Shown here: piece after piece, positions 39,895 to 51,415 of the stretch | Layout of the letters: the number at the start of each line of letters is the position of its first letter | How positions within the stretch are numbered: position 1 is the stretch's first letter | NCBI GenBank assembly: GCA_002104935.1 | Contig: MCGT01000020.1 | Span: 186,001-250,000 of the forward strand | Direction of reading: 5' to 3' | From: Hesseltinella vesiculosa | Lineage: Eukaryota; Mucoromycota; Mucoromycetes; Mucorales; Cunninghamellaceae | DNA: 64,000 nt | Translations under genes and position numbers: made by a program | Notes under the pieces: model-generated | What the model was told of the DNA's origin: nothing | Seen by the model: the letters and a program-made list of their open reading frames with translations, nothing else | The model's database searches: none

Positions 39895-41397
39895 ATGTAC
39901 AAATATTACACAGCAAAACCTGAACAACATTACGACCCATGCAACAATCACACTCTCCTCACCATGACCAACCCGTCATTTCCCCCTAGTGCGCCGCGGC
40001 CCGTGCCCCATACATTGCACATTAACACCCATTCGCTTGGCATTCGTCTGAACACTTCGCCTCCAGACGAAGACGTCTCAACCCTCCCACCTCTGCATCC
40101 TCATATGCAACAAGAGCTACACCAATCTCTTCCACATCCAACCCCTCCTTCGTCCGTCGCTGCCTCACCTCACAATGGTGCCGTGTCTACGAGCTCGTTG
40201 ACCACCGCCTTTTCGCAGCATCACATTGATCATCTGCCTTCCATGTCTTCGTCGTCCTGCTCCTCCGGCACGTCAACCTCATCGTCGTCGTCATCAGAAT
40301 CGTCGCCTTCGCTTGTTCAACAGGACGACGACATCACGCCCACATCCCCTCAACCTCCTCAACGCTACCCTCGCCGCAGATCCATCCTGACCCGCAAGAG
40401 CAGCGGCAATGGCACGGGCAGCGGTGTCACCTCGCCTGTCACCTGTCAGTCCTGGGACCACCTGTCCTCGCCTGCTGCCTCTTTCCTAGCCGGCTTTGCC
40501 TCCCCTTTGACTGCGCCCTCCTCTAGCCAGTTGCTGGAGGAACAGGCTGGGGACGAAATCGATGACTACGTGATGAACGACATTGTCGGCTATGGCGGCT
40601 CTTCGACTGTGCGCAAAGGCTACTGCATCAGCAATGGCCAGCATGTCGCCATCAAGATTGTCAAGAAAAGCCACCAGGAAGATCTGGACCGCGAACTGAG
40701 CATCTGGTCGTCTCTGGAACATCAGCATATTGTGCAACTTCACAAAGTCCTTGACACCGAACATGCCACCTACGTGGTCTGTGACTACTGCCCAGAAACC
40801 CTCTTGTGCCGCCTCCAGCACCAAGCCCACACCATGTCTGAGCAAGAAAAGAAACGCATGTTCTCCCAGCTGGTCAGTGCTGTCCACTATTTGCACGAGC
40901 AATGCCATGTCGTCCACAAGGACATTAAGCTGGACAATGTCCTGCTGGATCAACACAACAATGTCAAACTCTGCGATTTTGGCCTGGCTGTCCACCAGCA
41001 ACCCACCCTTGTACCTCCGCATCTTCAAGTCAGCGACCCTGGTCTTGCCGAAGATGGCTCATCGGTCCGCCAATCCAAAGATCCACATGCGTCCGCCTGT
41101 ATCCCTGGCTCCCTAGCCTATTGTGCACCTGAACAGCTGAAAGCCAACTGCGAACTGACCTGCCCCAAAACCGACGTCTGGTCCCTGGGCGTAGTACTGT
41201 ATGCTATGTTTGCTGGCCGCCTTCCATTTGACGATGAATACGATGTACGTCTCCGGCAATCCATCCTCGAAGCTGATTATACCATGCCTGCGTCCTTCCC
41301 TTCTCCAGTCGCCGACCTCATCCAAAATTGTCTCATTCTCGACCCTGACCAGCGCTTTTCTCTGTCCCAAATCAAGGACCATACCTGGTTTGCCTGA
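39895..41397 (+). CDS. Serine/threonine protein kinase (CAMK/Snf1-like)
   Basis: An intronless gene of 500 codons. The first 215 residues are Ser/Pro-rich and disordered, with a stretch of about 20 Ser/Thr near residue 120. The kinase domain spans about 222-500. It has the glycine loop VGYGGSSTVRKG, VAIKIVKK with the ATP-binding lysine, the catalytic loop VVHKDIKLDNVLL, DFGLA and YCAPEQL. It continues with PKTDVWSLGVVLYAMFAGRL and ends at the edge of the fold (LSQIKDHTWFA). All catalytic residues are present. HKD replaces the usual HRD, as in a few active kinases. The subfamily is close to CAMK/Snf1 but is not resolved. An internal ATG at 39964 is an alternative start. Confidence 0.9.
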   Translation: MYKYYTAKPEQHYDPCNNHTLLTMTNPSFPPSAPRPVPHTLHINTHSLGIRLNTSPPDEDVSTLPPLHPHMQQELHQSLPHPTPPSSVAASPHNGAVSTSSLTTAFSQHHIDHLPSMSSSSCSSGTSTSSSSSSESSPSLVQQDDDITPTSPQPPQRYPRRRSILTRKSSGNGTGSGVTSPVTCQSWDHLSSPAASFLAGFASPLTAPSSSQLLEEQAGDEIDDYVMNDIVGYGGSSTVRKGYCISNGQHVAIKIVKKSHQEDLDRELSIWSSLEHQHIVQLHKVLDTEHATYVVCDYCPETLLCRLQHQAHTMSEQEKKRMFSQLVSAVHYLHEQCHVVHKDIKLDNVLLDQHNNVKLCDFGLAVHQQPTLVPPHLQVSDPGLAEDGSSVRQSKDPHASACIPGSLAYCAPEQLKANCELTCPKTDVWSLGVVLYAMFAGRLPFDDEYDVRLRQSILEADYTMPASFPSPVADLIQNCLILDPDQRFSLSQIKDHTWFA

Positions 41398-41625
41398 AGA
41401 AGCCTATGAAAAAAAAAAAACCTATGATACCCTCTTCTTCCCTCTATCTCCTCTCTGTACATGTTTAATTACTTCCTCTCTGTTCATATCTTTATTATCT
41501 CCCGTTTTTCTTTGACATAAAAAAAATCAAGTGAAAAAAAACGCCTTGGTACAACCAGGTGAAAATAAACAAACGCCGCCATTTTTTTTTTTGTCTTTTT
41601 TTTTTTTTTGTGCATCTCATAAAAC

Positions 41626-42606
41626 ATGGAAGACAACCAAAGCTTACAAGAGGAAGAGCGCATGGCTGTCTGTGCTATTTACGGCGACGAGGTGCTTGTG
41701 CTAGATGAACAGCATTCGGCGGACGATCAGCAAGTTTACACGTTGACAACGAATATCGATGAAGACGAAGATGTCAGCAAGCTGTCGTCCTTGCGCATCC
41801 TGGTGATGCACCTGTTCTTCCCAGCAACCTACCCATCGACGGACAAGCCTGTGTTTGAGATCATGTCCAAGTACTGTGGCCCGACAAAGGTCGATGATGC
41901 AATGGTCCAAGCGATCCAACAGAGCCTAGACGAGCTGTTCCAGCCGGGCAATGTTGTCCTGTTTGACTGGATCCAGGCCGTTCGTGACTATATCCAAGAC
42001 AACATCCCACTGGCTATTGTGCAGGATATCCATGCCGACGACGGCCTCTCTCCAGCGTCCTCAGCACCTCCTCCAGCGTCCTCAACGACCACACCCACCG
42101 CCATGACCATGGACCCTTCCAAGACGCTGCCAAAGATCTACTCCAGCGAGCCTTTAATGGATCGCAAGTCGTCCTTTGTAGCCCATGTCGCCGAGGTCCA
42201 TAGCGCTGAGCAAGTCGACCAAGTCATGTCTGCTCTGCTTTCCAACAAAAAGATTGCAAAGGCCACCCACAACATCCTTGCTTACCGCATTACTCTTGGG
42301 GGAGACCGTGTGCTGCAAGACAGTGACGACGATGGTGAAACGGCTGCCGGCGGTAAGCTTGACTCGGCCCATTCTTGCCAGAGTCGCTCACCGGACTCTT
42401 TTTTTTTTTTTTTTTTTCCAGGCCGTTTGTTGCATTTGCTGCAAATTCTAGAGGTAGAAAACGTGGTGGTAGTGGTGTCCCGTTGGTTTGGTGGGATTTT
42501 ACTTGGAGCCGATCGATTCAAGGACATAAACAATTGTGCTCGCAAAGCATTGGAAGACTGTGGCTATATCAAGGACACTGCGGCCGTCAAGAAAGGCAAG
42601 AAGTAA
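41626..42606 (+). CDS. YIH1: Yih1/IMPACT homologue (RWD plus UPF0029 domain)
   Basis: Two exons (41626-42352 and 42422-42606) encode 303 residues. The N-terminal RWD domain begins EERMAVCAIYGDEVLVLDEQ and includes HLFFPATYPSTDKPVFEI. The C-terminal IMPACT domain has SSFVAHVAEVHSAEQVDQVM, HNILAYRITL and VVVVSRWFGGILLGADRFKD. Yih1 competes with the Gcn2 kinase for Gcn1 and damps the amino-acid starvation response. Domain order and length fit the family. Confidence 0.93.
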   Translation: MEDNQSLQEEERMAVCAIYGDEVLVLDEQHSADDQQVYTLTTNIDEDEDVSKLSSLRILVMHLFFPATYPSTDKPVFEIMSKYCGPTKVDDAMVQAIQQSLDELFQPGNVVLFDWIQAVRDYIQDNIPLAIVQDIHADDGLSPASSAPPPASSTTTPTAMTMDPSKTLPKIYSSEPLMDRKSSFVAHVAEVHSAEQVDQVMSALLSNKKIAKATHNILAYRITLGGDRVLQDSDDDGETAAGGKLDSAHSCQSRSPDSFFFFFFPGRLLHLLQILEVENVVVVVSRWFGGILLGADRFKDINNCARKALEDCGYIKDTAAVKKGKK

Positions 42607-42756
42607 TACCCTGCTTGCCTTCAGGAGAAATCTGGGTGCATTAAAGCATGGCATTTGTTTTTATATCATTTTTGCACGTTCTAAGAGTGATTCTATTTAC
42701 AAAGTAGCGTCCATACAAAAAAAGAAGGCTGGATGAAGAGGTTGAGGGGTGGGGTT

Positions 42757-43141
42757 TTAGAAACCAGGTGGGCTGGTGCGTTGCGTCTTTTTGGTGAACT
42801 TGGGGACTTTGTGGAGGGATTTACGGTGGTGCAGACCATAACGGCTGAAGACGGTATATTTGTCACGAGGTAACATTTCTGATTCTTTAGGAAGAGCGGC
42901 AGCTTGATCAAGAGCTTTGCAACGTACACCTGAGGCTTGAATGGTGGCAATGACATCGTCGACCTGTCTTAATCGCTTACGCACATTGGCTTTACGGGTG
43001 GCTGACATGCGAAAAGGGTTTTTCCTACAGAAACAAAATAAAGAGCATTAGCTATCGTTGCTGGGTCATCGCACGCCATTTAGCTTGTTACCATAGAAGG
43101 CCGCCTTGGGCTACAAATGAAGGACGGAAAGGGCCAAACAT
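42757..43141 (-). CDS. MRPL31: Mitochondrial large-subunit ribosomal protein mL60 (Mrpl31)
   Basis: Two exons (43141-43092 and 43024-42757) encode 105 residues. The start MFGPFRPSFVAQGGLLWKNP and the core MSATRKANVRKRLRQVDDVI are typical of fungal Mrpl31, including the conserved RLRQVDxVI segment. The protein is small and basic. It shares a 167-bp divergent promoter with RRP1. Confidence 0.88.
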
Positions 43142-43308
43142 GCTTGATTATTATTGGAAAAGAAAGAGGAGCAGCAAGAAAAAAAAAACATCAAGCTTCT
43201 TTTCCCCCGCTCGTTGCAGCTGGGTTTGGCTGTGGCTTCGCCAGGTCCTTTTTTTTTTTTTTTTTTTTTTCAGCAGGAATTTCCCTTTCTTCTTTCAAGT
43301 CTTGCTAC

Positions 43309-44213
43309 ATGAATACCAACGATCAATATTACCTTCCATTTGCAAAGGAACTGGCTGCCAATGGTACTATATCCGTCAGAAAAGGTTAGTTCATTGGTCT
43401 CACTTTTTTGAAATTCATAGAAAAGAAGAGCCGAGACAAAGCGGTGCGATCGCTGAAAGGCTTCTTGGAGAGCAATGGCGGCCATTTGTCCGAAACTGAA
43501 CTACACAAGCTCTGGATGGGTCTCTTCTACTGCTTCTGGATGTCAGACAAGCCTCTGGTGCAGCAGCAATTAGCCAACGAACTGGGATCGCTACAACTGC
43601 TCCTACAAGACGACAATGTGATTCCCTTTGTCAGCATGTTTTGGAAGATCCATTGCGCTGAATGGTACGGCCTGGATCGTATTCGGTAAGCTAGAGCCAC
43701 AGCATACAGCAGGAACCAAAAGGATTCCATGGATGGCTAACCTCGCCATTTCTTTAGAACCGACAAGTATCTGCTCCTGTTCCGACGACAAATCTTTTAT
43801 TCGTTTGCCTGGCTGGCCACTCATCAATGGGACCAAGAAAAAATTGAAGCATATACCACCTGTCTTTTGCAAGGACCTTTACAGTAAGTGTTGGACAGAC
43901 TCATCCCGTCTGCGAAAGCTCACGTCTCTACTTTTATCATGCAAGTCCCACCGATCGCAGCAAACCTGATGGCATCAAATTCCATATTTTGGATATTTAT
44001 TTGGACGAGTTAAACAAAGTGATCGAGCAACAGCAGGAAGGAATGGACGATGACGACGAATTGGCCGTCCCCATGGGCCAGTTACTGCGCCCTATCCACG
44101 TCCTTTGCACTGACGACGTCAACAAGATCACTCGCAGACGATGCAAGCAGATCATCAAGAACTACGAGCAAGAGATGGAACAGGAGGACGAGGAAGATGA
44201 AGACGAAGAATAG
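43309..44213 (+). CDS. RRP1: Rrp1/Nop52 ribosomal RNA processing protein
   Basis: Four exons join in frame. Family signatures are LPFAKELAANGTISVRKG, then LSETELHKLWMGLFYCFWMS, QWDQEKIEAYTTCLLQGPL and KFHILDIYLDELNKV. The C-terminus is acidic (EQEDEEDEDEE). Rrp1 is a nucleolar factor needed for maturation of the 60S subunit. The protein is a short version that ends soon after the conserved domain, as in yeast. Its head-to-head arrangement with MRPL31 could coordinate cytosolic and mitochondrial ribosome production. Confidence 0.9.
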
Positions 44214-44359
44214 ACGCTGTCCTTTGAAGTCTCCAACGACGCAATTCCATATCCTATCTTTACTTTAGCATTCTCTATTGTTTTTTTTTGTAGCACCCTC
44301 ATCAATGCATGTTTTCAACCTTTTTTTTTTTTTTTAATTGGATATTCACAAGAGAGGCA

Positions 44360-45581
44360 TCATGCCGTTTTTCTATTTTGCAAATGATTGGATGTCGTGG
44401 AGTAGGCGGAGCGTGATGAATAAGACGAGATGACAGACGCTGGAGGGATGTGCTGAGGCTGATCTTGGTAGGCAGTGTGCGAGGGAGACATGTAAGCAGC
44501 AGGCTGGGTGTAAGAGGGCTGGCTGCCATAGGCGTTGCCAGGCGTCATGGGTCGAGACATGTCTTGGATAGGAGTGCTTTGGCGGTTGGGTGGCATTGGC
44601 ATGGCTGGAGTATCCAGGCCCTGATCTTGGTTGGACTTCAAAAAGCCAAAGACTGATTTGAACAGGCCTTTTTTCTGTTGGCCAGGAGTCACCTCAGCAT
44701 TGGGATCTACACACAAATTTCAAAAATAAATAAAAAAAACGTAAAGGGAAAAGAATGGGCAGAATTTACCACTCATAGGCAGGGCATTGTCGTTGGCACT
44801 GAGGCTGATGAAATACGTAAAGGGGATCAGCCATACACACACACCGAAAAACGAGGCCACGTCCATAAACGGCCGGTAGTATCGAGTAAAATATTTGAAC
44901 CAGATAAAGTGATCCACAAACACCAGCACTGCAGAAAACAAAGCGTCAGCAAAAGGTAACGGGGATCATCCCATTTTTTCTTCTCACCACAGCTGCTGAT
45001 AAAGGGCAGGCTGGTCAGCTGAATAAACGGAAACGTGGTTAAATTTAGGCTGTACACGCCGTGACAAAAGATCGAAAACAGCAGCTGCAGCACCGGCAAA
45101 CGATCAAATATGCACAACAGCACATGCAAAGCAACCACAACCTAGGAATAAGAAAAAAAAAAAAGGGATCAGTCATCGGATGACTTTTGTTAATTCAGTG
45201 GCCTCGGCCTTCAAGCTGCGAAGAATGCTTTACAATGGTCATATATTTGATAACTTTCTTGGTGTAGACGGTGTATTCTTCCACCTAAAAAAAGGATGTC
45301 GAGAAAAAAAAAAGGTGTCAATGAATGAGTTGGATCAGGTCGTTCTATACCAGTTCAGCAAGATAATACAATCCACATGCTATGGAGAAAGAAAAGAAAA
45401 GAGGGTGTCAGCGCCCTAACCTTCTCCATCATGCCTTTTTTGTTCATCTTGACAACAAGGTTCCCCTTCAAAAAAAGGAGGGGTGTCATTTCAGTGTACC
45501 TAGGCTTAGCACCATGAAGCAGAACCCAAGTCCGGTGGCCAAGTACCCCACCAGATGAAGTAGATTGAGATTTAGTAACAT
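44360..45581 (-). CDS. SVP26: Svp26/TEX261 ER-Golgi cargo adaptor
   Basis: Five or more exons. The N-terminus MLLNLNLLHLVGYLATGLGF is a membrane helix. It is followed by the family signature CGLYYLAELVEEYTVYTKKV, a second helix (VVVALHVLLCIFDRLP), HGVYSLNLTTFPFIQLTSLP and FFGVCVWLIPFTYFISLSA ending NDNALP. Svp26 helps load Golgi mannosyltransferases into COPII vesicles. The C-terminal tail is long, Pro/Ser/Tyr/Gln-rich and cytosolic, unlike the short tail in animals. Confidence 0.88.
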
Positions 45582-45826
45582 GACTTCATCAACAAAAGAG
45601 AAAAAGAACAAGGAAGCAATAGAAAAGAAAAAGGCTGTCAACGAGGGAAAAAAAAAAAAAAAAAGGCGGGGGTTACCAGGGCAGACCTCATTCATTCCTC
45701 GCTTGCTCGCCCCTGGCCGCGCTTTGAGAAAATGGTTGGCATGAAAGAAATGAACTACGTCAAAGGATTGTTTTTATTTCAATTTGTTATTGTATCCAAG
45801 GGCTGCTGTTTTCTTCAATCGCTTCT

Positions 45827-48610
45827 TCAACCGAACAGTGGCGAATGGGAAGAAGCTGGATTCAGGGAAATCGAGAAGCGTGATGACGGTGAGGGTGTGG
45901 TAAAGGGCGAGCCATGGAACGATGGCGAGGAAGTAGGTAAGAGACCGGTAGAAGCAGGAGACGCAGAAGAGGAAGAAAGTCGCATGGTGATGATGTAATC
46001 CTGATGGGACGGGCTGTAGGCGCCTTGGAAGCCATATTGTAAGGCCAGAGGCGACGTCAGAAGGTCATACCATTCTTGCCAGGAGTTATGCGACTGAGCG
46101 CCCAGGTCGTGAATCACGGCTTCCAGCTGGCGGAGACAGTAATAGGATTGCGGTGTGATTTGCTGTAGTTTCATGTAAGCCAGAGCGGCACGGTCCAGCA
46201 GGATGTGTAGCTGCTGGCTGTCAGGCTTGGGACGGTGATGGTGTGGGTCAGCAGGGCTGGGCAAGCTGCCAAAGGCCGACATAGTCAAAGGCAACGATGT
46301 CGCTGGGGATTGAGGTGACGATGGCAGCAGACCAGATGCTGAGGCTGATAGAGAGGAGGCTGGGGAGGAGGATGCAACAGGAGGCTGGGGAGGGAGCGGG
46401 CGGTGGCTAGCCATGCCATCACCAAAGAGTTGGTGTGGTACGCCATGGCCTAGGACGTTGGAAGCCGTCCAAGTGGAGGTTGGCCATGGTGAGGGCGCGT
46501 TGGCCATGGAAGCGGGTTGGAATGGCGATCGTCCCAGAGGGTGTGGATTGGCAGACAGGGGTGGGGGGTTGGTAGGGTGGGTATGCGAAGATGGTTGGTA
46601 CAGGGACGAAGAGGCGTCACCAAAGAGGAAGTTGGAGAAAAATGACTCCTGCAGCTGTGTGGGGGCAGCAGAAGCCGTCGATGTGCTGTTCAGCGATGGA
46701 CTATCCAGCAAGCTCTCCAGACTCGTTTCCACACCCAAGGTTGGGGCCATGCGTTGGCCAATGGTTCCGACATTGGATACGCGGTTTGTGGAAGCAGGAA
46801 CAGCTGGTAAGAAAAAGAACAAAGGCGGGTGAGTGCTGATGGTTTTCCCCCGGCCGCCTCCTCTTTACCAAGATTCAGTTGGTCAACTTTGGATGTCAGG
46901 GCATGAAAAGCAGGGGAGCTGGGTACGGCTGAATCATCCTCACCACCGAGAAGAGCATCCATCAGCACTTTTTGCCGAGCATTGGTATCGACATGCTGTT
47001 GTTGCTTGGCGGCTTGGTTTTGTACTTGTTGCTGGTCGAGCTCGGCATGCTTGCGTGCTGTTTCCAGGGCCAGCTGTTGGTCGCGTTCTTCTTGAGCCCG
47101 TCGTTGCTTTTCCTGCTCCTCCTTCAGGCGGCGCAGTCGGCCTTGCTCTTCTTGATGTTTTCGTCGTTTCTTTTCTTCGTCACGGCGTATGCGCTTCTCG
47201 TCCTTGCGCAGTCGCTCCTCTTCCTTTCGCTGGCGTTCTTTTTGGCGTTTCAGGCGCTCTGCGTCCAGCTGTCGTTCCCGCTCCAGTCGTTGCGCTTCTT
47301 CTTCGGCTTTTTGCTTGGCTTCCTTGGCAAGGCGTTCTTCTTCTTTTTGCTTCTTCAAAAGTCTAGGTATGGCCAGCAATAAAAAGGGAGAGAAAAGTGA
47401 GATTTTACGTAAAAGAAGCAGGGCGGTGATTACCGTTTCTTGTCCTTCTTCTTTTCCTTGTCTTGAAGCTTTTTCAGTTCGCGTTCCTTTTGCAGACGGT
47501 CTTCTTCCTCCAGTTCTTGAATCAGGCGTTGTTGCCGTTCATTGGCGACCTTTTCACGATAAGCAGCCAGCACTCTTTGTTCAAACATTCGAGCAGCAAT
47601 CATTTGGAACATGCGACGGCTATCATCAATGCGTTGTTCATCATTTTTGATGTCATCGTAATAGGGCTGGATGAGGGTCAATTAAAAAAAAAAAACGGAG
47701 ATGAGCGGTGGTTGGTTTATCATTTTTTTATGGCCTCACCTCGTCGTCGGATCCAGGCCCGTCCTCGTCGTCCTCGTCGTCTTCTCCTGCCGATACAGTC
47801 ACATCCCGTTGAATACGACGTTCAGCCAATCGCTCCATCATATCCAGGAATTTGCGGCCATCGTTTTTCAACAGATCGTCAGCCACCGTAAGAATACCGC
47901 CTTGGTCGAGACAGGATGGTGAGTGGGGAGTTGCCGGCAAAAGAGTGGAAAGGCTCGGGTTTCTCTTTACCTTTGACTGTGATATCATTGGAAAGCTGGT
48001 TGGCATCCAATGTGGTATCTAGGTCCTTGAGTCTTTTGGTGGGAAGTGCCAACGGAGGCAGAGCAGCGGCGACGGCAGCCTGTAAGTTTCTCGGGCTGTA
48101 TCCTTGAGATTGCTGCTGGTGATTGGCATATTGCTCCAGTTCTTCATAATAAGCGTCGTAAAGCACTTCCAGTTCATCTTCCATGGCAGTTCTAGAAAGA
48201 AGAGGAAATGCATTGGTCATTTTCGTTTTCACTTGGGCCAGCCCTAAAAAGCAAGGCTACCTTTTCTTGCCGCAGACAGAACAGTTGCAGCCATGCTTTT
48301 GCTGTTCCTTCATTTTCCGTAGGACGGCATCCTTTTCAATCTTGACGAGAGATCGGCGTTCGTTTTCGCCCAGAAGCAACCAGAATTCACGGATCTTCTG
48401 TCGCTCTTCAGCAGTGCTGGAGGAGGTCGACCAAAAGTCATCGTCAGGTCTGCTGAGGGGAATGGTAGAAGCTGACGAAGCGGGTGAGTGGCAATGGTGG
48501 TGCTCGTCGGCTGGTTTAGCGGTGGGACGCATCGTATGATTCTTGCTGCAATGATTGCTGTGGTTTGGGGTATAGCTACCAGAGTTGGTCAGGGCTTTAG
48601 TCATTTGCAT
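45827..48610 (-). CDS. NST1: Nst1-type stress response protein
   Basis: Exons chain from 48610 to 45827. The N-terminal NST1 domain contains [33 protein letters not shown] and [21 protein letters not shown] central region of well over 150 residues is almost pure Glu/Arg/Lys/Gln ([20 protein letters not shown]), predicting a long single helix or coiled coil. The C-terminal third is Ser/Pro-rich. It ends in a region with [20 protein letters not shown]. In yeast Nst1 affects salt tolerance and interacts with a splicing factor. The start used is the first ATG; the second, two codons later, is equally possible. Confidence 0.9.
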
Positions 48611-50166
48611 GAAAAGCCAAATAAAAAAGAGTTCCACTAACAGGGACGAGATATTGAGTGAGGAACAAAAAGGGGGAAAGTACGACGAGTAAGATAAAAG
48701 GAAGCACTATTTGTCACAATATTATATAATATAAAAAAACAATAAAATACAATGATGCAAAAGGGGGAGGGGGACAAAAAGGATCATGAAAAAAATAATA
48801 TATAAAAAAAGGAGTTAGTGACGATTAATAAAAACATTAAAATCACTATCGACGGATGTATCTCGTATTTCTCTCTGGTTGTTTCTTTCATTTTTTCCCA
48901 TCACATACCACAATCAAACGAGATTTCCACACAAGCTTTTTTGAAAAAAAAGAAAAAAGGAAAGAGAGCAGCCAGCACAGCGGTCAAAAATAAAAAAAAA
49001 AAAAAAACAGCGCAGCCAGTCAGAGAGACTCATGCGAGTATGCCTCTCAACGCGCTAAAGAGCTCCACGACTCATTCCTAATATTGGCGAGCCTTACTGA
49101 GCAAAACCATTTGATGACTTTTTTTGTGCGGCATTAAAACCTCATGAAAGGGTCTTGAGATTGGCAAGGAGCTTCCTGCCGTCTTCTCATACAGTTGGCA
49201 AGCTGGGATTTTTTGGGGTTTGCCGACGCAAGGTTAGCGAACCATCCCAGCAGCAAATCCTGTCGCATTCTAAAAGTCGCATGTCGTTCTGCTTTTGGAA
49301 TCTCATCAGTGATGTTAATATTTCTAGCCAATCAAAATATTACATGGCCAACACTGAAAAAAAGTGGAGTACGGTCAGAAGGCGTTTTTTTCCTATTCGT
49401 GCTCCCAAGATAGTTCTTGGATCACAATGTTTGAATCATTAGTGGTTTTAACCAAGACCATTAGTTAATACAAACGTACACGATAGCTATGATTCAGATT
49501 GTCTGATCACAGAGATTCGAGCAGATTCGGAATGTGAAATTCTGGCTTTACTTTTTTTTCAAGATCAATGGATTGACGTAAAATTACGCATGGGTAAATA
49601 GCGTGCTGAGTGGTGATGATACTAATAAAAATAGATCGATTGGTAGAGATCTCCTAGCTAATATTTAGCAGGTTAGTTTTGATGTCTCAAAACTTCAGCT
49701 AAAAAAATGCCATTTTTTCAGATGACTCCCAGGCGATCTGATCAAATATCAACTTCAAATTCGTCAAAAATCGATTCACATCAAATTTTGCACATGGAGG
49801 GGTAACAATGGTACACACCTCTCAGGCATGGAAGTGATAGGCTAGGGATTGTCGACATGCAATGTAAGCATAAATTATAAAAAATCTCAGGCATATCGAA
49901 AGCTCAAGCCTACTGCTTTATGAGTTTGTGTTCCCTGCAACGAATCGCAGCGATTGTTGCCCATATACAGGATATATAAGCTTTAAATAGTAAAAGAAAA
50001 TGCGCTTAGGTCAATTTGCTAATATTTAACGAATCAAAAATAGACTAAAATGGAAGGGAAGAATGGGAGACGCAGTTGCAGATGAGGAAATGGCGGAGTG
50101 AAAACATAACTCGCGTTTCATCTTTTTTTTTTGTTTCTTTCTTCGCGTTTTCCTTCATCACGAAAA
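48611..50166. other. AT-rich intergenic region
   Basis: About 1.55 kb with no supported gene. The first part (to about 49000) is A-rich with homopolymers. From about 49300 to 50100 the sequence is AT-rich but lacks the long A/T runs found elsewhere, so its composition differs from its neighbours. It marks the beginning of the accessory block. Confidence 0.45.
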
Positions 50167-50437
50167 ATGGCCCGTACCAAGCAGGGTAGAAAAAGAAGAC
50201 AAAATACGCCCGAGGTGGAGTCGGATAGAACTCAGTTAGTGCCAATTGAAGAAGAAGCTGGCCCTTCTACGTCACGTATGACCAAGCTTGATACATATGA
50301 ATTGTCTTTTCGATAGCGCCGTTATCTAATCGCTTTTCTCATCAGGCCCTGTCAAGCGACAAACACGAAACAAACCAAGGAATGCAACAAAAAGAAGACA
50401 GAGTGCTGATGAAAAAGCAGCGCTTGACCAGAATTGA
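50167..50437 (+). CDS. Small basic protein with histone H3-like N-terminus
   Basis: Two exons (50167-50275 and 50346-50437), joined at a GTATGA donor and an ATCAG acceptor, give 66 residues. The product starts MARTKQGRKRRQ, sharing its first six residues with histone H3 (the context of Lys4). It continues with an acidic patch (IEEEAG) and a second basic stretch (KRQTRNKPRNATKRR). No histone fold follows. It could be a tail-only remnant of an H3 or CENP-A variant, a small chromatin-directed peptide, or a chance ORF. Expression is unknown. Confidence 0.4.
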
Positions 50438-50992
50438 ATCCCAGCCGCAGTAAACAGGTCAACCAGTAACCATGGTGGGCAAGCCTAGGGCACTTTTTTT
50501 CTTTTGTTTGTTTGTTTTTTTCAATGAAAACTTGGAATCTCTGTTGACAACCGCTAAATGGCCTAGTCTAAAATGCAATGAGGATGCTTGGTGCAAGGTA
50601 ATCTATTGTTGGCATACTTGTTGTATGCTAATCCTCGGAAAAGAGTACAAAAAAAGAGCAGCAACTCACTCTTTTTATCTCTTGTTTGTTTACTTCAAGA
50701 AGTTATCATCTGGACCTGATGGACAATGTTACGTTATGAATGTGTTGTTGCCTGATATCAAGTAAGTCTGACGCATGAAAAAAGAAACAAGGCTTACATA
50801 GTTTTTTTTCAACTTCTTTTCAAAAGGCTACCGTGATGTCTCGAGTCCACATGCATGTCGCAGGCTGTCCTAGCAAGGAACTTGCCTTCTGGTGGCGCGC
50901 CCGTACATGACGGATCAATAGATCTCTGATTGTGCCCGTGTTGGCCATAGGAATTTAATTATCTACGGATAGTTAGCTGACTGCTTCATGAT

Positions 50993-51164
50993 GTGGTGTG
51001 GTGGTGCCTTGGTGTGGCGGTGCCTTGGTGTGGTGGTGCCTTGGTGTGGCGGTGCCTTGGTGTGGTGGTGCCTTGGTGTGGTGGTGCCTTGGTGTGGTGG
51101 TGCCTTGGTGTGGTGGTGCCTTGGTGTGGTGGTGCCTTGTTATGAAGGTGCCTTGGTGTGGTTG
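50993..51164. repeat. 16-bp GT-rich minisatellite, ten copies
   Basis: The unit TGCCTTGGTGTGGTGG recurs every 16 bp, at 51005 and then nine more times to 51149. It varies at only one or two positions (GTGGCGG versus GTGGTGG) and has one divergent unit (TTATGAAGG). Both strands carry open frames only because the unit lacks stop codons. Confidence 0.9.
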
Positions 51165-51379
51165 TCTCTTTGCGTCATCCTGCATCGCTAAAGGATGGCG
51201 GGTGGTGGTGGGCCTTCCTCTCTCCTCTTGGAGTCAGTTGATTGGTGTGCCAGTCCTTTTCATTGGCACACTTTTTTTTTATTCACAATAAAAGATGCTT
51301 ACTTGCATCTCGTTCTTTACTGAATTTTATGACTGAAAAAATAAGCACATTTAACTACCCAACGCTTTAGAATGAATGG

Positions 51380-51415
51380 ATCAATGTCAAAATTTTCACG
51401 GATGCAGAAAAATCA
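51380..51415 (+). repeat. Dispersed repeat, copy 2 (partner at 6190)
   Basis: The sequence TCAATGTCAAAATTTTCAC through GATGCAGAAAAATCAT matches copy 1 at 6190-6224, and similarity extends weakly into the flanks. It is probably a fragment of a small mobile element. Confidence 0.5.

Noticed and set aside
50973..51291. Repetitive peptides encoded on both strands of the minisatellite
   Set aside because: The frames are open only because the 16-bp unit lacks stops; there is no gene context.
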